Shown here: piece after piece, positions 1 to 7,512 of the stretch
Position numbering within the stretch: the first letter of the stretch is position 1
How the letters are laid out: each line of letters begins with the position of its first letter
Assembly: GCA_023245235.1 (NCBI GenBank)
Contig: JAHFKT010000006.1
Location: 1 to 41,300 of the forward strand
Length of the DNA stretch: 41,300 bases
Source: Candidatus Yanofskyibacteriota bacterium
GTDB taxonomy: Bacteria > Patescibacteriota > Minisyncoccia > 2-02-FULL-40-12 > GWA2-44-9
Direction of reading: 5' to 3'
Program-made: the position numbers and the translations under genes
The notes under the pieces: generated by a model
Told to the model about the DNA's origin: nothing
The model's input: the letters and a program-made list of their open reading frames with translations, nothing else
The model's database searches: none

Positions 1-51
1 GAGGGTAAGCAGGCGTTCTACAGCCGGCTTACCGGAGGAGATCCGGATTGA
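1..51 (+). CDS. 3' end of a truncated gene
   Basis: The first 51 bases read as an open frame ending in TGA at 49-51 and give a 16-residue tail, EGKQAFYSRLTGGDPD. An intrinsic terminator starts on the last base of the stop codon, which supports this being a real gene end. The body of the gene lies outside the window, so the product cannot be named. Confidence 0.55.
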   Translation, partial: EGKQAFYSRLTGGDPD

Positions 52-74
52 ACCGTCCCCGAGGGACGGTTTTG
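51..74 (+). terminator. Intrinsic terminator of the truncated first gene
   Basis: A nine-base-pair stem (51-59 with 63-71), three-base loop and short T run. The first stem base is the final base of the TGA stop codon. Confidence 0.75.
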
Positions 75-155
75 TATCCCGTCGATGCGCCGAAGGCACA
101 TTTCCCTTGGCCGGTATTTTCTGATAGACTCAGGGAGTAATTAACTAATACCTAT

Positions 156-281
156 ATGGCAAAACGAAACTCGGGACTGAGCAGGAACAGTAATCATCGG
201 AGATCGCATTCCCCCAAGACCAAGAAGCGATTGGAGATCAAGAGACTGATGCTGGAGGGACGTAAAAATAAGAACAAGTAG
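156..281 (+). CDS. 41-residue highly basic protein
   Basis: An ATG at 156 opens a 41-codon frame ending TAG at 279-281. The product is extremely basic (about 16 Lys/Arg), starts MAKRNSGLSRNSNHRRSHS and ends in a Lys/Arg-rich helix-like stretch with two Leu-rich turns (RLEIKRLMLEGRKNKNK). No signal peptide or membrane segment is seen, so it should be cytosolic. Size and charge resemble small ribosomal or nucleic-acid-binding proteins, but I recognise no family and that role is inference. It stands alone between a terminator and the exported gene at 293. Its short length makes the call moderate. Confidence 0.55.
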   Translation: MAKRNSGLSRNSNHRRSHSPKTKKRLEIKRLMLEGRKNKNK

Positions 282-292
282 GAACTATTTTC

Positions 293-505
293 ATGAAAAA
301 ATTCTTATATATCGCGGCGTTGATAGCAGTTCTCGCGTTCGGATATTGGGCCTATACCAAATCTCTGACGGTATTGACGGGCGGTAAACGGTGCGGAGGT
401 AACATTCAGAATGCGCCCACGTGCGATGCCGGCTATCACTGCGCTCCGGAACCGGGCAGCAACCTGCCGTTCGGTGATGTCGGCGGTATCTGCGTGCCGG
501 ACTAA
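293..505 (+). CDS. Small membrane-anchored four-cysteine exported protein
   Basis: This 70-residue protein has a typical export start (MKKF, then hydrophobic residues 4-20) with no lipobox, so it is probably N-terminally anchored or cleaved. The outer part carries four cysteines (C34, C44, C50, C67) in the pattern CGGN-x-C-x5-C-x16-C with Gly/Pro-rich spacing, as expected of a small disulphide-stabilised domain. I know similar sequences only as uncharacterised exported proteins. Its stop codon is directly followed by the ATG of the next exported protein, so the two form one transcription unit. Confidence 0.8.
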   Translation: MKKFLYIAALIAVLAFGYWAYTKSLTVLTGGKRCGGNIQNAPTCDAGYHCAPEPGSNLPFGDVGGICVPD

Positions 506-1045
506 ATGAAAAAACTGATCATCATTGCGGGCATAGCGGCCGCCGGCGGAGGGATTTTTTATTGGACCCGACAACCAACGCCGCCGGAGGTTACTAACTC
601 ACCCGCCCCCGTAAATGATTACAAAAACATCTCCTACGAAGTAGAAGGGGAGTCGGTTCAATTGAGAAACGGCACATCTGAAAGCGAGGCGGCTCCCGGT
701 TCAGCCGAAATGATCACTACGGAATACTTCGGCAACGAGGTGAAGGCCGATTTTAACAATGACGGAACACAAGACGTCGCTTTTATCCTGACGCAAAGCG
801 GAGGCGGGACCGGCGTCTTTTATTATGTTGTCGCGGCGCTTAAAACCTTCGATGGGTATAAGGGCACCAATGCTATTATTCTCGGCGACCGTATTGCTCC
901 CCAGACGACTGAATTCCACAATGGTCAGATCCTTGTGAATTACGCTGACCGGAAACCGGGCGAACCCTTCTCGGCCGATCCCTCTGTCGGTGTTTCAAAA
1001 TATTTTAAAGTCAGCGGCGGCAAGCTCCTTGAGGTCCCTCGATAG
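506..1045 (+). CDS. Exported protein with a calcium-loop-like motif
   Basis: A 179-residue protein with an N-terminal hydrophobic segment (about 3-19) and a Pro/Thr-rich linker. The globular domain includes DFNNDGTQD, which resembles the DxDxDG calcium-binding loop of EF-hand/dockerin and FG-GAP repeats, and further on LGDRIAPQTTEF and VNYADRKPGEPF, both of which I recall from conserved bacterial hypothetical proteins. Function is unknown. The start abuts the stop of the 70-aa gene without a gap, which suggests translational coupling. Metal binding is inference from the loop only. Confidence 0.82.
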   Translation: MKKLIIIAGIAAAGGGIFYWTRQPTPPEVTNSPAPVNDYKNISYEVEGESVQLRNGTSESEAAPGSAEMITTEYFGNEVKADFNNDGTQDVAFILTQSGGGTGVFYYVVAALKTFDGYKGTNAIILGDRIAPQTTEFHNGQILVNYADRKPGEPFSADPSVGVSKYFKVSGGKLLEVPR

Positions 1046-1064
1046 GCTCTAACGCAGTTATGTC

Positions 1065-2030
1065 ATGAAGCGCATAAAGATCGGTATTTTAATGGGCGGG
1101 CCGTCCTCCGAACACGAGGTCTCTTTGAACAGCGGAGAAAGCGTGTTCATCGCTCTGGACAGGAAAAAATTTATTCCGACCCGCCTTATTATATCCAAGG
1201 ACTGGAAACTTACCGCCGATGACAGAGAGCTCAAATTCCCGGCCGGGCTCAAGCGGTATGATGTCATTTTCATCGCCCTGCACGGCGTCTTCGGCGAAGA
1301 CGGCGTCGTTCAGACCATCCTGGATTCATTGGACATCCCGTATACGGGTTCGGGTGCCGTCGCTTCCTGGCTGGGGATGGATAAGTGGTTCAGCGCCGAA
1401 CTGTTCAAGAAGGCCGGAATTTCAGTTCCTAAATCTTATCTGATACGGAGCCGTACCGACCTGCCGGGGATACGGTTGCCGTTCGTGCTGAAGCCCCGGC
1501 GGGGAGGTTCATCGGTGGGCGTCGAGATCGTGAAAGCCAGAAAGGAGATCAAACGGAAATCACGCCAAGCATTCAAGCATGAGAACGAACTTATCGGCCA
1601 GGAATACGTCAAAGGAAAAGAATTCACCTGCGGTATCGTGGAACGGAACGGCCGGCCGCGGGTCCTGCCGGTCGTAGAGATACGCCCTAAAAAGAACTAT
1701 GAATTCTTTGATTACGAGGCTAAATATATTACGGGAGCATCGGAAGAGATCGTTCCCGCCCCGGTCAGTAAACGGCTGACCCAAGAGATACAGACGGCGG
1801 CTTTGCGCGCGCATCGGGCCATCGGCTGTTCTTCCTATTCGCGGAGCGATTTTATCGTGCGGAACGGAACGCCATATATCCTCGAGATAAACACGCTTCC
1901 GGGCCTTACCGAGAACTCTCTCATCCCCAAGTCTTCCCGGGCCGGGGGAATACCATTTCCCGAATTGCTGGAGACCATCGTCGCTTCAGCGTTTTACGAC
2001 TTCCGAAAGAAAAGCACTACCTCCCGATAG
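1065..2030 (+). CDS. ddl: D-alanine--D-alanine ligase
   Basis: ATP-grasp ligase joining two D-Ala molecules to make the peptidoglycan stem dipeptide, in the cytosol. The 321-residue length is normal. Visible family motifs are MGGPSSEHEVS at the N terminus (residues 10-20), HGVFGEDG at 73-80, the ATP-grasp loop KPRRGGSSVGVE near 143-154, and the magnesium ligands D262, E274 and N276 in the EINTLPG segment. All key positions are intact. It follows the two exported proteins with a 19-base gap, so may be co-transcribed. Presence implies a peptidoglycan cell wall with the usual D-Ala-D-Ala terminus. Confidence 0.97.
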   Translation: MKRIKIGILMGGPSSEHEVSLNSGESVFIALDRKKFIPTRLIISKDWKLTADDRELKFPAGLKRYDVIFIALHGVFGEDGVVQTILDSLDIPYTGSGAVASWLGMDKWFSAELFKKAGISVPKSYLIRSRTDLPGIRLPFVLKPRRGGSSVGVEIVKARKEIKRKSRQAFKHENELIGQEYVKGKEFTCGIVERNGRPRVLPVVEIRPKKNYEFFDYEAKYITGASEEIVPAPVSKRLTQEIQTAALRAHRAIGCSSYSRSDFIVRNGTPYILEINTLPGLTENSLIPKSSRAGGIPFPELLETIVASAFYDFRKKSTTSR

Positions 2031-2079
2031 GTCCGGATATCAATATCACCGCAGGCACCTACAAGAAGACGGCACCAAG

Positions 2080-2088
2080 TGCTATATT
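2080..2088 (+). promoter_or_regulatory. Extended -10 promoter, leaderless start
   Basis: TG-C-TATATT with the hexamer at 2083-2088. Counting seven bases from the hexamer places transcription start at 2095, the A of the ATG. No good -35 is seen at 17 bp. Confidence 0.55.
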
Positions 2089-2094
2089 TAGCGT

Positions 2095-2736
2095 ATGAAT
2101 ATCAGTGCTGACCGAAAAATAGTATTTGTGGCCGGTGTGCATGGGAACGAGAAGATGCCGGTAAAAGCCCTGACCGAAGCGGGCGTAGATTTTATTTTAG
2201 GGAATCCGAAAGCATTCGACCTCAACGTGAGATTCACCGAGGAAGATCTCAATGCGTCATTCGGTACGCTATCCGCCAGCTATGAATCAAAACGTGCGGC
2301 GGAGGTCCTCCAAAAGATACACGAGGACGATCTCGTTGTTGATCTTCACACAACGGAAGCAGAGCCCGTATCATTTGTCATTATCGTTGATGAAAACATG
2401 ATCCCGCTTGCGGAAAGAACCGGAATTGAGCGCGTGGTCATTATGAAACACAACATCAAGCAGGGCCATGCGCTTATAAATCATAGGGATGGCATCTCGA
2501 TAGAGACGGGTACCCATGAAGACCAAAGAAGCTATCGTGCAACGCTGGACGTCGTAAATAAGATGCATAAGAACACGAAACATCCTGTCGTCCTCTATGA
2601 AGTATATGACCGGATCACTGAACCGGGAGAATACACTAATTTCCAGCAACACCCGATGGGTTTTATCCCAATTCTAGCCAATGAGTCCGCATACGAACTG
2701 CAGGGGTTGTTCGGATTAAAAGCGAGAAGGTTATAG
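2095..2736 (+). CDS. Aspartoacylase/succinylglutamate-desuccinylase-like zinc hydrolase
   Basis: A 213-residue member of the M14-related AstE/AspA family, zinc enzymes that remove acyl groups from amino acids. The zinc-site motif GVHGNE (H16, E19) and the second His in VVDLHTTE (H85) are intact, and a later ISIETGTHED segment could supply the catalytic Glu. At 213 residues it is shorter than typical AstE (about 320), and matches compact versions of the fold. The true substrate cannot be told from sequence. Transcription should begin at or next to the ATG, since an extended -10 lies at 2083-2088. Confidence 0.8.
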   Translation: MNISADRKIVFVAGVHGNEKMPVKALTEAGVDFILGNPKAFDLNVRFTEEDLNASFGTLSASYESKRAAEVLQKIHEDDLVVDLHTTEAEPVSFVIIVDENMIPLAERTGIERVVIMKHNIKQGHALINHRDGISIETGTHEDQRSYRATLDVVNKMHKNTKHPVVLYEVYDRITEPGEYTNFQQHPMGFIPILANESAYELQGLFGLKARRL

Positions 2737-2747
2737 ATCACGGAGTC

Positions 2748-2780
2748 CTGGTAAAGGAAAACGACGGCTAGGCCGTCGTT
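2748..2780 (-). terminator. Intrinsic terminator containing the stop codon
   Basis: Nine-base-pair stem (2760-2768 with 2772-2780) and three-base loop; read on the minus strand it is followed by TTTTCCTTT. The stop codon of the minus-strand gene (2768-2770) forms part of stem and loop. Confidence 0.85.
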
Positions 2781-3193
2781 GTTTCGAGCTCCTCGATCCC
2801 GAGAATCTCTGCCGTAGTAATGCCGTTGAAATCTGCCATGTATTCACCATCACCGACCGGCCGGATATCCAGCGGCCGGTCCAGGCGCGTGAACACGAGG
2901 CGCATGCCGATACCGATGAAATGATCTTTGAGCGCGATGCCGAAGCCGCCCCACATTGAACCCTTGACCCGGATGGGGATCGGTTTGGGATAGAATAGGG
3001 GATGTCCCCAGATGGAGTAATCGTCTTCACTCCATTTTGCCAGTATGGCGGTATGGTCCGCAGTGCGGATCCGAAGAAACGTTCCGACCGCAATATCTTT
3101 CAGATACACACCGCCTCGGCGCTCGCTCCAGGCGGTCTTGTAGTCCAGCGTATCCCCAACCCGAGGCTTGGGACCGTCATCCTGATCGGTCAT
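2768..3193 (-). CDS. Uncharacterised 141-residue cytosolic protein
   Basis: A complete frame on the minus strand ending in a terminator hairpin. The product is soluble, without signal peptide or membrane segment, rich in Gly, Asp and aromatic residues (GSMWGGFGIALKDHF, DYSIWGHPLFYP), with a beta-rich look. I recognise no domain. It converges on the aspartoacylase-like gene and is divergent from the small Cys-rich gene at 3268, so it is a single-gene unit. The terminator overlapping the stop codon is the best sign that the gene is real. Confidence 0.75.
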   Translation of the reverse strand: MTDQDDGPKPRVGDTLDYKTAWSERRGGVYLKDIAVGTFLRIRTADHTAILAKWSEDDYSIWGHPLFYPKPIPIRVKGSMWGGFGIALKDHFIGIGMRLVFTRLDRPLDIRPVGDGEYMADFNGITTAEILGIEELETTTA

Positions 3194-3267
3194 TTTGACT
3201 TCTCGGAGAACTGGGGTCCAGCATATACTATTTTTGCCGGCTATGCTATTTTACTCCTGTTCTTTTT

Positions 3268-3447
3268 ATGGCTACCATGACCGGACAAACCGGAGCTGAC
3301 GGGTGTACGTGTCCAACCGAGTGCGATTGCCAGAATCCGCCACCCGATGACTGGGACGGCAAAGACGGGGTGTGGCACGTCAGCACTGAGTGCCCCAAAC
3401 ACAATTGGAATCCGCGGCCCAGTCCGGACTGTCCGGTTCACGGTTAA
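3268..3447 (+). CDS. 59-residue Cys/His-rich protein, possible zinc-binding
   Basis: An ATG at 3268 opens a 59-codon frame ending TAA at 3445-3447. The product has six cysteines and several histidines: C13, C15, C19, C21, then two CPxH units (C42/H45 and C55/H58). That spacing suggests two metal sites or disulphides; there is no signal peptide, which favours zinc. A TG-C-TATTTT extended -10 at 3247-3252 would give a leader of about nine bases. A bidirectional terminator follows at 3472. A second ATG at 3277 is an alternative start. No family recognised. Confidence 0.6.
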   Translation: MATMTGQTGADGCTCPTECDCQNPPPDDWDGKDGVWHVSTECPKHNWNPRPSPDCPVHG

Positions 3448-3471
3448 CCTTGTAATTAGCGATGAAAGAAA

Positions 3472-3496
3472 CCGTCCTTATCGGACGGCTTTGTTT
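3472..3496. terminator. Bidirectional terminator between convergent genes
   Basis: CCGTCC (3472-3477) pairs with GGACGG (3483-3488), loop TTATC. Plus-strand reading is followed by CTTTGTTTTTT; minus-strand reading by TTTCTTT. The minus gene's TAA stop (3478-3480) is in the loop. Confidence 0.85.
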
Positions 3497-4296
3497 TTTG
3501 CCAACAATCTCACGGACTCCAGTCCGACCTCAATGCAGTGCTTCTCCGCGACGGCGAGCATACCCGGATCAAAACCGTTGTTGGCCCGTCGTTCCGCGTA
3601 TACCGCACAAACGCTTCCGGCACGAATGCCCAGGGTCGAGATACGGGCGAGAGTGAATAAGAGCGAGGACTCCATCTCGAAGTTGACGACACCCTGCCTG
3701 GAGAGCTGGGGAAATACGTATTTCCTCTTCGCCCGTTCCCGGATGGGGAAACCCGGTACTTCCCGGCATTGGCCGCCGTAGAAGCTCGAGGTCGAGCAGG
3801 TGGTCCCGGTGTGGTAGTCATATCCCAGTTTCCTGGCCGACGCGATAAGCGCCGCGGTTACGGGTACGCTTGCCCGCACTCGTGTCCCTTGGGGCAAGTA
3901 GAAGCTGCTCGTATTCTCCCTGGGGATAGCATCCCGGGAGATCACGAGCTCGCCCAGTCTGATGCCATCGGCGATGGCGCCGCAACTGCCGATCCGGATG
4001 AAGGTGGGTCTGGCTATGCATTGAGCCGCTTCGATAACCGCGATCTCGGTATTGTCGGGACCGATACCGGTGGCCATTACGGAGACAGGAATGCCCCTGT
4101 ACTTTCCCGAGAAAATTACGAACTCACGGTGAGAGCCCCGAAAGAATATCGTACGCTTATCAAAAGATTGAGCGACCCGTTCCGCCCGGGCGGGATCTCC
4201 GCAGAGGAGTATATATTTGGCGAGATCGCCGGGACCGGCACCGATGTGGTACTGTTTTCCGGTGAAAAATTCCGATGAGTCTCGGGATACGCTCAT
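3478..4296 (-). CDS. Uridine phosphorylase-type nucleoside phosphorylase
   Basis: A 272-residue enzyme of the PNP/UDP phosphorylase family (hexameric NP-I type), which splits nucleosides with phosphate to base and ribose-1-phosphate. Motifs seen: CGDPARAERVA (phosphate-binding start), MATGIGPDN, RIGSCGAI and the ribose-binding NFEMESSLLFTLA. These fit uridine phosphorylase best, although purine use cannot be excluded. A TACATA -10-like box at 4309-4304 would start transcription one base before the ATG. A second phosphorylase of a different fold lies at 21601, and thymidine kinase at 27432, so nucleoside salvage is a theme. Confidence 0.9.
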   Translation of the reverse strand: MSVSRDSSEFFTGKQYHIGAGPGDLAKYILLCGDPARAERVAQSFDKRTIFFRGSHREFVIFSGKYRGIPVSVMATGIGPDNTEIAVIEAAQCIARPTFIRIGSCGAIADGIRLGELVISRDAIPRENTSSFYLPQGTRVRASVPVTAALIASARKLGYDYHTGTTCSTSSFYGGQCREVPGFPIRERAKRKYVFPQLSRQGVVNFEMESSLLFTLARISTLGIRAGSVCAVYAERRANNGFDPGMLAVAEKHCIEVGLESVRLLAKNKAVR

Positions 4297-4417
4297 GGTC
4301 CTGTATGTAAAATCAGCTTCCTGGAATATAGGCCAATAGTGTTCGTATTGTCAATTTATTTCGGACTCGGATCCGTCACCGAAACCGGTGGCAGTCCGCG
4401 ATCGTGCCGGGATATTC

Positions 4418-4461
4418 TTGCCGAAGCCACAAAAATGTGGTATTTTATGGCCACGTTCATT
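4418..4461 (+). promoter_or_regulatory. Shared promoter module, copy A (upstream of ridA)
   Basis: TTGCCG (4418-4423), a 17-bp spacer and TATTTT (4441-4446) preceded by TGG. The spacer contains the inverted repeat CCAC-AAAAAT-GTGG. The whole 44-bp block is repeated with only five differences at 7925-7968. Predicted transcription start is about 4453, giving a 14-base leader. Confidence 0.65.
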
Positions 4462-4466
4462 GAACA

Positions 4467-4931
4467 ATGACCATAAGAGCAGTGTATACGCCGATGGCGC
4501 CGACGCCCGGAGCATACAGCCAGGGCATTCTTATCGATCCGCTGACCTACGATCTTCTGTTCCTGGCCGGCCAGACAGGGAATGACCCCGCCAAAGAGGG
4601 CGAACCTGTCGTTGAAGGCGGTTTCGGACCGCAGACTACCCGGGCGCTCAAGAACATGCTTGCCATCGTTGAGGCGGCCGGCGGCGACGCCAGCTCATTC
4701 GTTGCTATGGATGTGTTCTTGAAAGACAGTCCGACCAGCGAAGGACGCAAGGCATCCAGACTGGCATTCGATGGGGCGTATCGCGCGTTCTTTGCTGAAC
4801 GGGGTATTTCCAAGGAACGAGGTGCTCTCCCGACCCGGTTCCAGGTCTGGGTTTCGGAAATTCCCTGGGAGGCGCCGACCGAAGATACACTTGTCGAGAT
4901 AAGGGGTATCGCCGCGATCCTGCGAAGCTAG
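4467..4931 (+). CDS. ridA: RidA/YjgF/YER057c/UK114 family deaminase-like protein
   Basis: A 154-residue member of the RidA trimeric family, which hydrolyses reactive enamine/imine intermediates made by PLP enzymes. Family features are the N-terminal YTPMAPTPGAYSQGI segment, LFLAGQTGNDP, the repeated acidic/Ala-rich helix with QTTRALKNMLAIVEAAGG, and a C-terminal RGALPTRFQVWVSEIPWEA, in which the Arg corresponds to the conserved substrate-binding Arg. It is slightly longer than the usual 130 residues. It has its own promoter module at 4418 and terminator at 4940, so it is a single-gene unit. Confidence 0.92.
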   Translation: MTIRAVYTPMAPTPGAYSQGILIDPLTYDLLFLAGQTGNDPAKEGEPVVEGGFGPQTTRALKNMLAIVEAAGGDASSFVAMDVFLKDSPTSEGRKASRLAFDGAYRAFFAERGISKERGALPTRFQVWVSEIPWEAPTEDTLVEIRGIAAILRS

Positions 4932-4939
4932 TTCTAACG

Positions 4940-4959
4940 CCGCCCACGGGCGGTTTTTT
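4940..4959 (+). terminator. Intrinsic terminator after ridA
   Basis: CCGCC-CACG-GGCGG followed by six Ts. The same CACG-loop design recurs at 5904. Confidence 0.9.
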
Positions 4960-4983
4960 CGTGGCTTGCCCCCGAATCGATTT

Positions 4984-5011
4984 TTGATTAGAGTAAGCCC
5001 AGGATTTTAAT
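4984..5011 (+). promoter_or_regulatory. Promoter of rdgB, leaderless start
   Basis: TTGATT (4984-4989), 16-bp spacer, TTTAAT (5006-5011). The predicted start of transcription is 5018, the first base of the ATG. Confidence 0.55.
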
Positions 5012-5017
5012 AAGAAC

Positions 5018-5626
5018 ATGGACATTATTCTTGCCACAAGGAATCCAAGCAAAGCCGAGCAGATAAAAGCGGTGTTTAACGGTTCGTCACTTACTATCCG
5101 GACGCTTACCGAGACGGGGATCGTCGGCGATGCCGTCGAGGACGGTGATACTCTTGAACAGAATGCGCTGAAAAAGGCACGGTTCGCTCATAACAAAGCC
5201 GGCAGTCCGGCATGGACGATGGCTGACGATACCGGACTTTTTATCACCGCTTTGCACGGTCAGCCGGGAGTACGGGCCGCCCGATGGGCGGGCGAGCACG
5301 CAACGACAAAAGAGATTATGGAGCATTGTCTGTCTCGTTTGCGTGGAGCAGCGGATCGCTCGGCAACGTTTCAGACCGTAGTTGCGATCGTGACCCCTGA
5401 GGGAAACGAACATTTTTTCTCCGGAGAGGTTCACGGACAGCTCCTTGAAGCTCCTCGGACCGACTTTCAACCCGGGATGCCGTACAGCCCGATTTTCATG
5501 CCCGATGGGACCGACCTCGTGTGGGCGGAGATGGGGGTGGAGCAGGAGAATGAAATATCTCACCGCGGGAAAGCGTTCAGGCAGGCCAGAGTATTTCTGG
5601 AACAATTGGCGCCCGCCCGGCGATAG
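5018..5626 (+). CDS. rdgB: Non-canonical purine NTP pyrophosphatase (RdgB/HAM1)
   Basis: Cytosolic house-cleaning enzyme that hydrolyses dITP, XTP and similar damaged nucleotides to monophosphates. The 202-residue length is typical. Diagnostic motifs are ATRNPSKAEQIK at the start (the SxNxxK substrate loop), VEDGDTLEQNALKKA, ADDTGLFI with the catalytic Asp, GVRAARWAGEHAT, and SHRGKAFRQ near the C terminus. All are intact. It forms a single-gene unit between terminators, with a promoter that should yield a leaderless message. Confidence 0.96.
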   Translation: MDIILATRNPSKAEQIKAVFNGSSLTIRTLTETGIVGDAVEDGDTLEQNALKKARFAHNKAGSPAWTMADDTGLFITALHGQPGVRAARWAGEHATTKEIMEHCLSRLRGAADRSATFQTVVAIVTPEGNEHFFSGEVHGQLLEAPRTDFQPGMPYSPIFMPDGTDLVWAEMGVEQENEISHRGKAFRQARVFLEQLAPARR

Positions 5627-5642
5627 GCGAACCTGCTATATC

Positions 5643-5671
5643 TTGATTATATCACGCAAGTGTGGTATAAT
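5643..5671 (+). promoter_or_regulatory. Near-consensus promoter
   Basis: TTGATT (5643-5648), 17-bp spacer, TGG-TATAAT (5666-5671). Resembles the promoters at 10585 and 32426 downstream of the -10 (TATAATATnAA). Confidence 0.85.
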
Positions 5672-5711
5672 ATAAATCCAAAGTTCCAAAGCCATGACTG
5701 GAGGTCGAGGT

Positions 5712-5888
5712 ATGAAGGGTGGCACGAGGCAGCCGAAGAGCCGGAGGTTGTTCCTGACCGGTTCCACCATCAAGCCGGGGACGAAAGAGCCTCTGGCGGT
5801 TCCTAGGCTCCGGGCCTGGAGTTCCGACCAGGATCCCCGCATCGAGCATCGGCGCGAGGATATGCGTCAACATCTGAGGGGACGGTGA
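5712..5888 (+). CDS. 58-residue basic protein of unknown function
   Basis: The start at 5712 is chosen because a strong Shine-Dalgarno GGAGGT (5700-5705) lies six bases upstream; the in-frame ATG at 5694 lacks one. The product is basic and polar (MKGGTRQPKSRRLFLTGS, C-terminal HRREDMRQHLRGR) with no membrane segment. It is flanked by a near-consensus promoter with TATAAT and a strong terminator, so it is a stand-alone and probably well-expressed gene. No family is recognised; RNA or nucleoid binding is possible but unsupported. Confidence 0.65.
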   Translation: MKGGTRQPKSRRLFLTGSTIKPGTKEPLAVPRLRAWSSDQDPRIEHRREDMRQHLRGR

Positions 5889-5903
5889 TTCCTGCACCAT
5901 CTG

Positions 5904-5930
5904 AAGGCGGCCCACGGGCCGCCTTTTTTC
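5904..5930 (+). terminator. Intrinsic terminator
   Basis: Nine-base-pair stem 5904-5912 with 5917-5925, CACG loop, followed by a T run. Confidence 0.92.
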
Positions 5931-6023
5931 TTTCGAATAATTCATCCGGGCATCAGCACGGACGATATTCCTGGTTTTTAGCGGCAAAATATTGCATTAT
6001 TAAGATATCCGGACAGTAAAACC

Positions 6024-6968
6024 ATGAGATCTTTCCCCGGCAAATTTTTCGTCAATATCCTCGCTATTCTTCTGATAGCCGGTTTCGGATACTACTACCG
6101 GGATAACGCAACGCGCTTGGTACGGGAGCTTCTTAACCGGGTTCAACCCTGCCGGTGGCCGATAACATACTCGATCGTAGGTCTTGACCCGCAGTTCGGC
6201 CTGACGCAGTCGCAGTTGCTCAGCGATATCAAGAAAGCCGAAGCAGTATGGGAGGCTCCGATCGGCAGACAGCTATTTGAATACTTTCCGACCGGAGATC
6301 TGAAGATCAGTCTCGTCTACGATAACCGACAGAAGGCCACCGATGCATTACGACCCCTGGGCATTGTTATCAACGATGACAGGGCCACCTATGACGCGGT
6401 ATTAGCTAAATATAAATCACTCTCCGCCTCCTATAATACGGAAAAAGCGAACATTACAACCTTGGTTGAACGGTACAATACCGACAAAAGCGCATATGAT
6501 CAGGCCGTAAGTTATTGGAATAAGCGCGGCGGAGCGCCCAAGACAGAATATAATGCGCTCGAACAGCAGAGGTCGGACCTCAATGATCAGGCCGCCGCCA
6601 TCAATCGGGCGAATAACTCGCTCAATCAGTTGGCTGATACGGTAAATTCAACCGCGATCGTTCTCAACAGATTGATTTCCGAGCTTAACCTTCAGGTGAA
6701 AACATACAATACGGTCGGCGCATCAAACGGCAAGGAGTTCACCGAGGGCGAATATGTAAGTAACACAAGCGGTACGGCAATTAATATTTTCCAGTTTGAT
6801 GATGAAGACAAGCTGGTGCGGGTCCTGGCCCATGAGTTCGGCCACGCATTGGGGCTCGTACACATTGATAATCCCAAGGCCGTCATGTATTACCTGAACG
6901 AAGGCGTTAATGGAACGTTGACAACTGATGACCTCGCGGCCTTGAAAAAGGTATGCGGTATCGAGTAG
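6024..6968 (+). CDS. Membrane-anchored matrixin-like zinc metalloprotease with coiled-coil insert
   Basis: A 314-residue protein with one N-terminal membrane segment (about 8-24). The catalytic signature HEFGHALGLVH (H270, E271, H274, H280) is the metzincin HExxHxxGxxH, and the following AVMYY (M288) would be the Met-turn, as in the M10/matrixin family. Residues about 43-110 (WPITYSIVGLDPQFG...) look like the beta-sheet half of the same catalytic domain. Between the halves, about 115-235 is a long polar helix, rich in Ala, Asn, Gln and Lys and probably a coiled coil, so the catalytic domain looks split by an insert. It should act outside the membrane. Confidence 0.85.
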   Translation: MRSFPGKFFVNILAILLIAGFGYYYRDNATRLVRELLNRVQPCRWPITYSIVGLDPQFGLTQSQLLSDIKKAEAVWEAPIGRQLFEYFPTGDLKISLVYDNRQKATDALRPLGIVINDDRATYDAVLAKYKSLSASYNTEKANITTLVERYNTDKSAYDQAVSYWNKRGGAPKTEYNALEQQRSDLNDQAAAINRANNSLNQLADTVNSTAIVLNRLISELNLQVKTYNTVGASNGKEFTEGEYVSNTSGTAINIFQFDDEDKLVRVLAHEFGHALGLVHIDNPKAVMYYLNEGVNGTLTTDDLAALKKVCGIE

Positions 6969-6992
6969 AATAAATAGATAAACACCACAACA

Positions 6993-7493
6993 ATGAAAAA
7001 AATCATCATAGCCTTGGTAGTAGTGGCGGTTGTCAGTCTCGGAGCATATTACCTGGTCTTCGTCAGCGGTTCCGGCGGAACTCCTTCGTATACAAATTCT
7101 CCGGAGCCGACCAACTCCGAAACAATGACCCCCATGCCCACGGTACCGCCGGAGACACCGACCCCATCATCGACCGCAGAACCGACGGCGACGCCGAAAG
7201 CTTCTGCCTCGAGTACTCCTAAGCCCGCCCCGTCAACATCAGGTAGTACGGTTACTATAAAAGATTTTGCTTTCAGCCCGACTCCGCTGACCGTCAAAAG
7301 AGGCACCAAGGTGACATGGGTCAATAATGATAATACTTCTCATACCGTTTCATCCGATTCGGACACCACTCTCGAGTCACCCGTTCTTTCTACCGGAGGG
7401 ACGTTCAGCTTCACCTTTACTACCCCGGGCACTTTCAGCTATCACTGCAGTTTCCATTCGGATATGAAGGGCACTATTGTCGTTACCAACTGA
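6993..7493 (+). CDS. Plastocyanin-like type-1 copper protein, membrane-anchored
   Basis: A 166-residue protein with an N-terminal membrane anchor (about 3-23), a Pro/Thr/Ser-rich linker (about 30-85) and a C-terminal cupredoxin domain. The type-1 copper ligands are visible: H117 in TSHTVS, then C152, H155 and M158 in SYHCSFHSDMKG. This fits plastocyanin/amicyanin-like electron carriers. The flexible linker suggests it reaches away from the membrane. The electron partner is unknown; the PQQ-dehydrogenase-like protein at 11712 is one candidate, by inference only. Confidence 0.9.
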   Translation: MKKIIIALVVVAVVSLGAYYLVFVSGSGGTPSYTNSPEPTNSETMTPMPTVPPETPTPSSTAEPTATPKASASSTPKPAPSTSGSTVTIKDFAFSPTPLTVKRGTKVTWVNNDNTSHTVSSDSDTTLESPVLSTGGTFSFTFTTPGTFSYHCSFHSDMKGTIVVTN

Positions 7494-7512
7494 TGGTAGC
7501 GATCGTTTGACC

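Noticed and set aside
3002-3280. 92-codon plus frame opposite the 141-aa gene
   Set aside because: It is antisense to a gene with a clear terminator, has no recognisable domain and no promoter.
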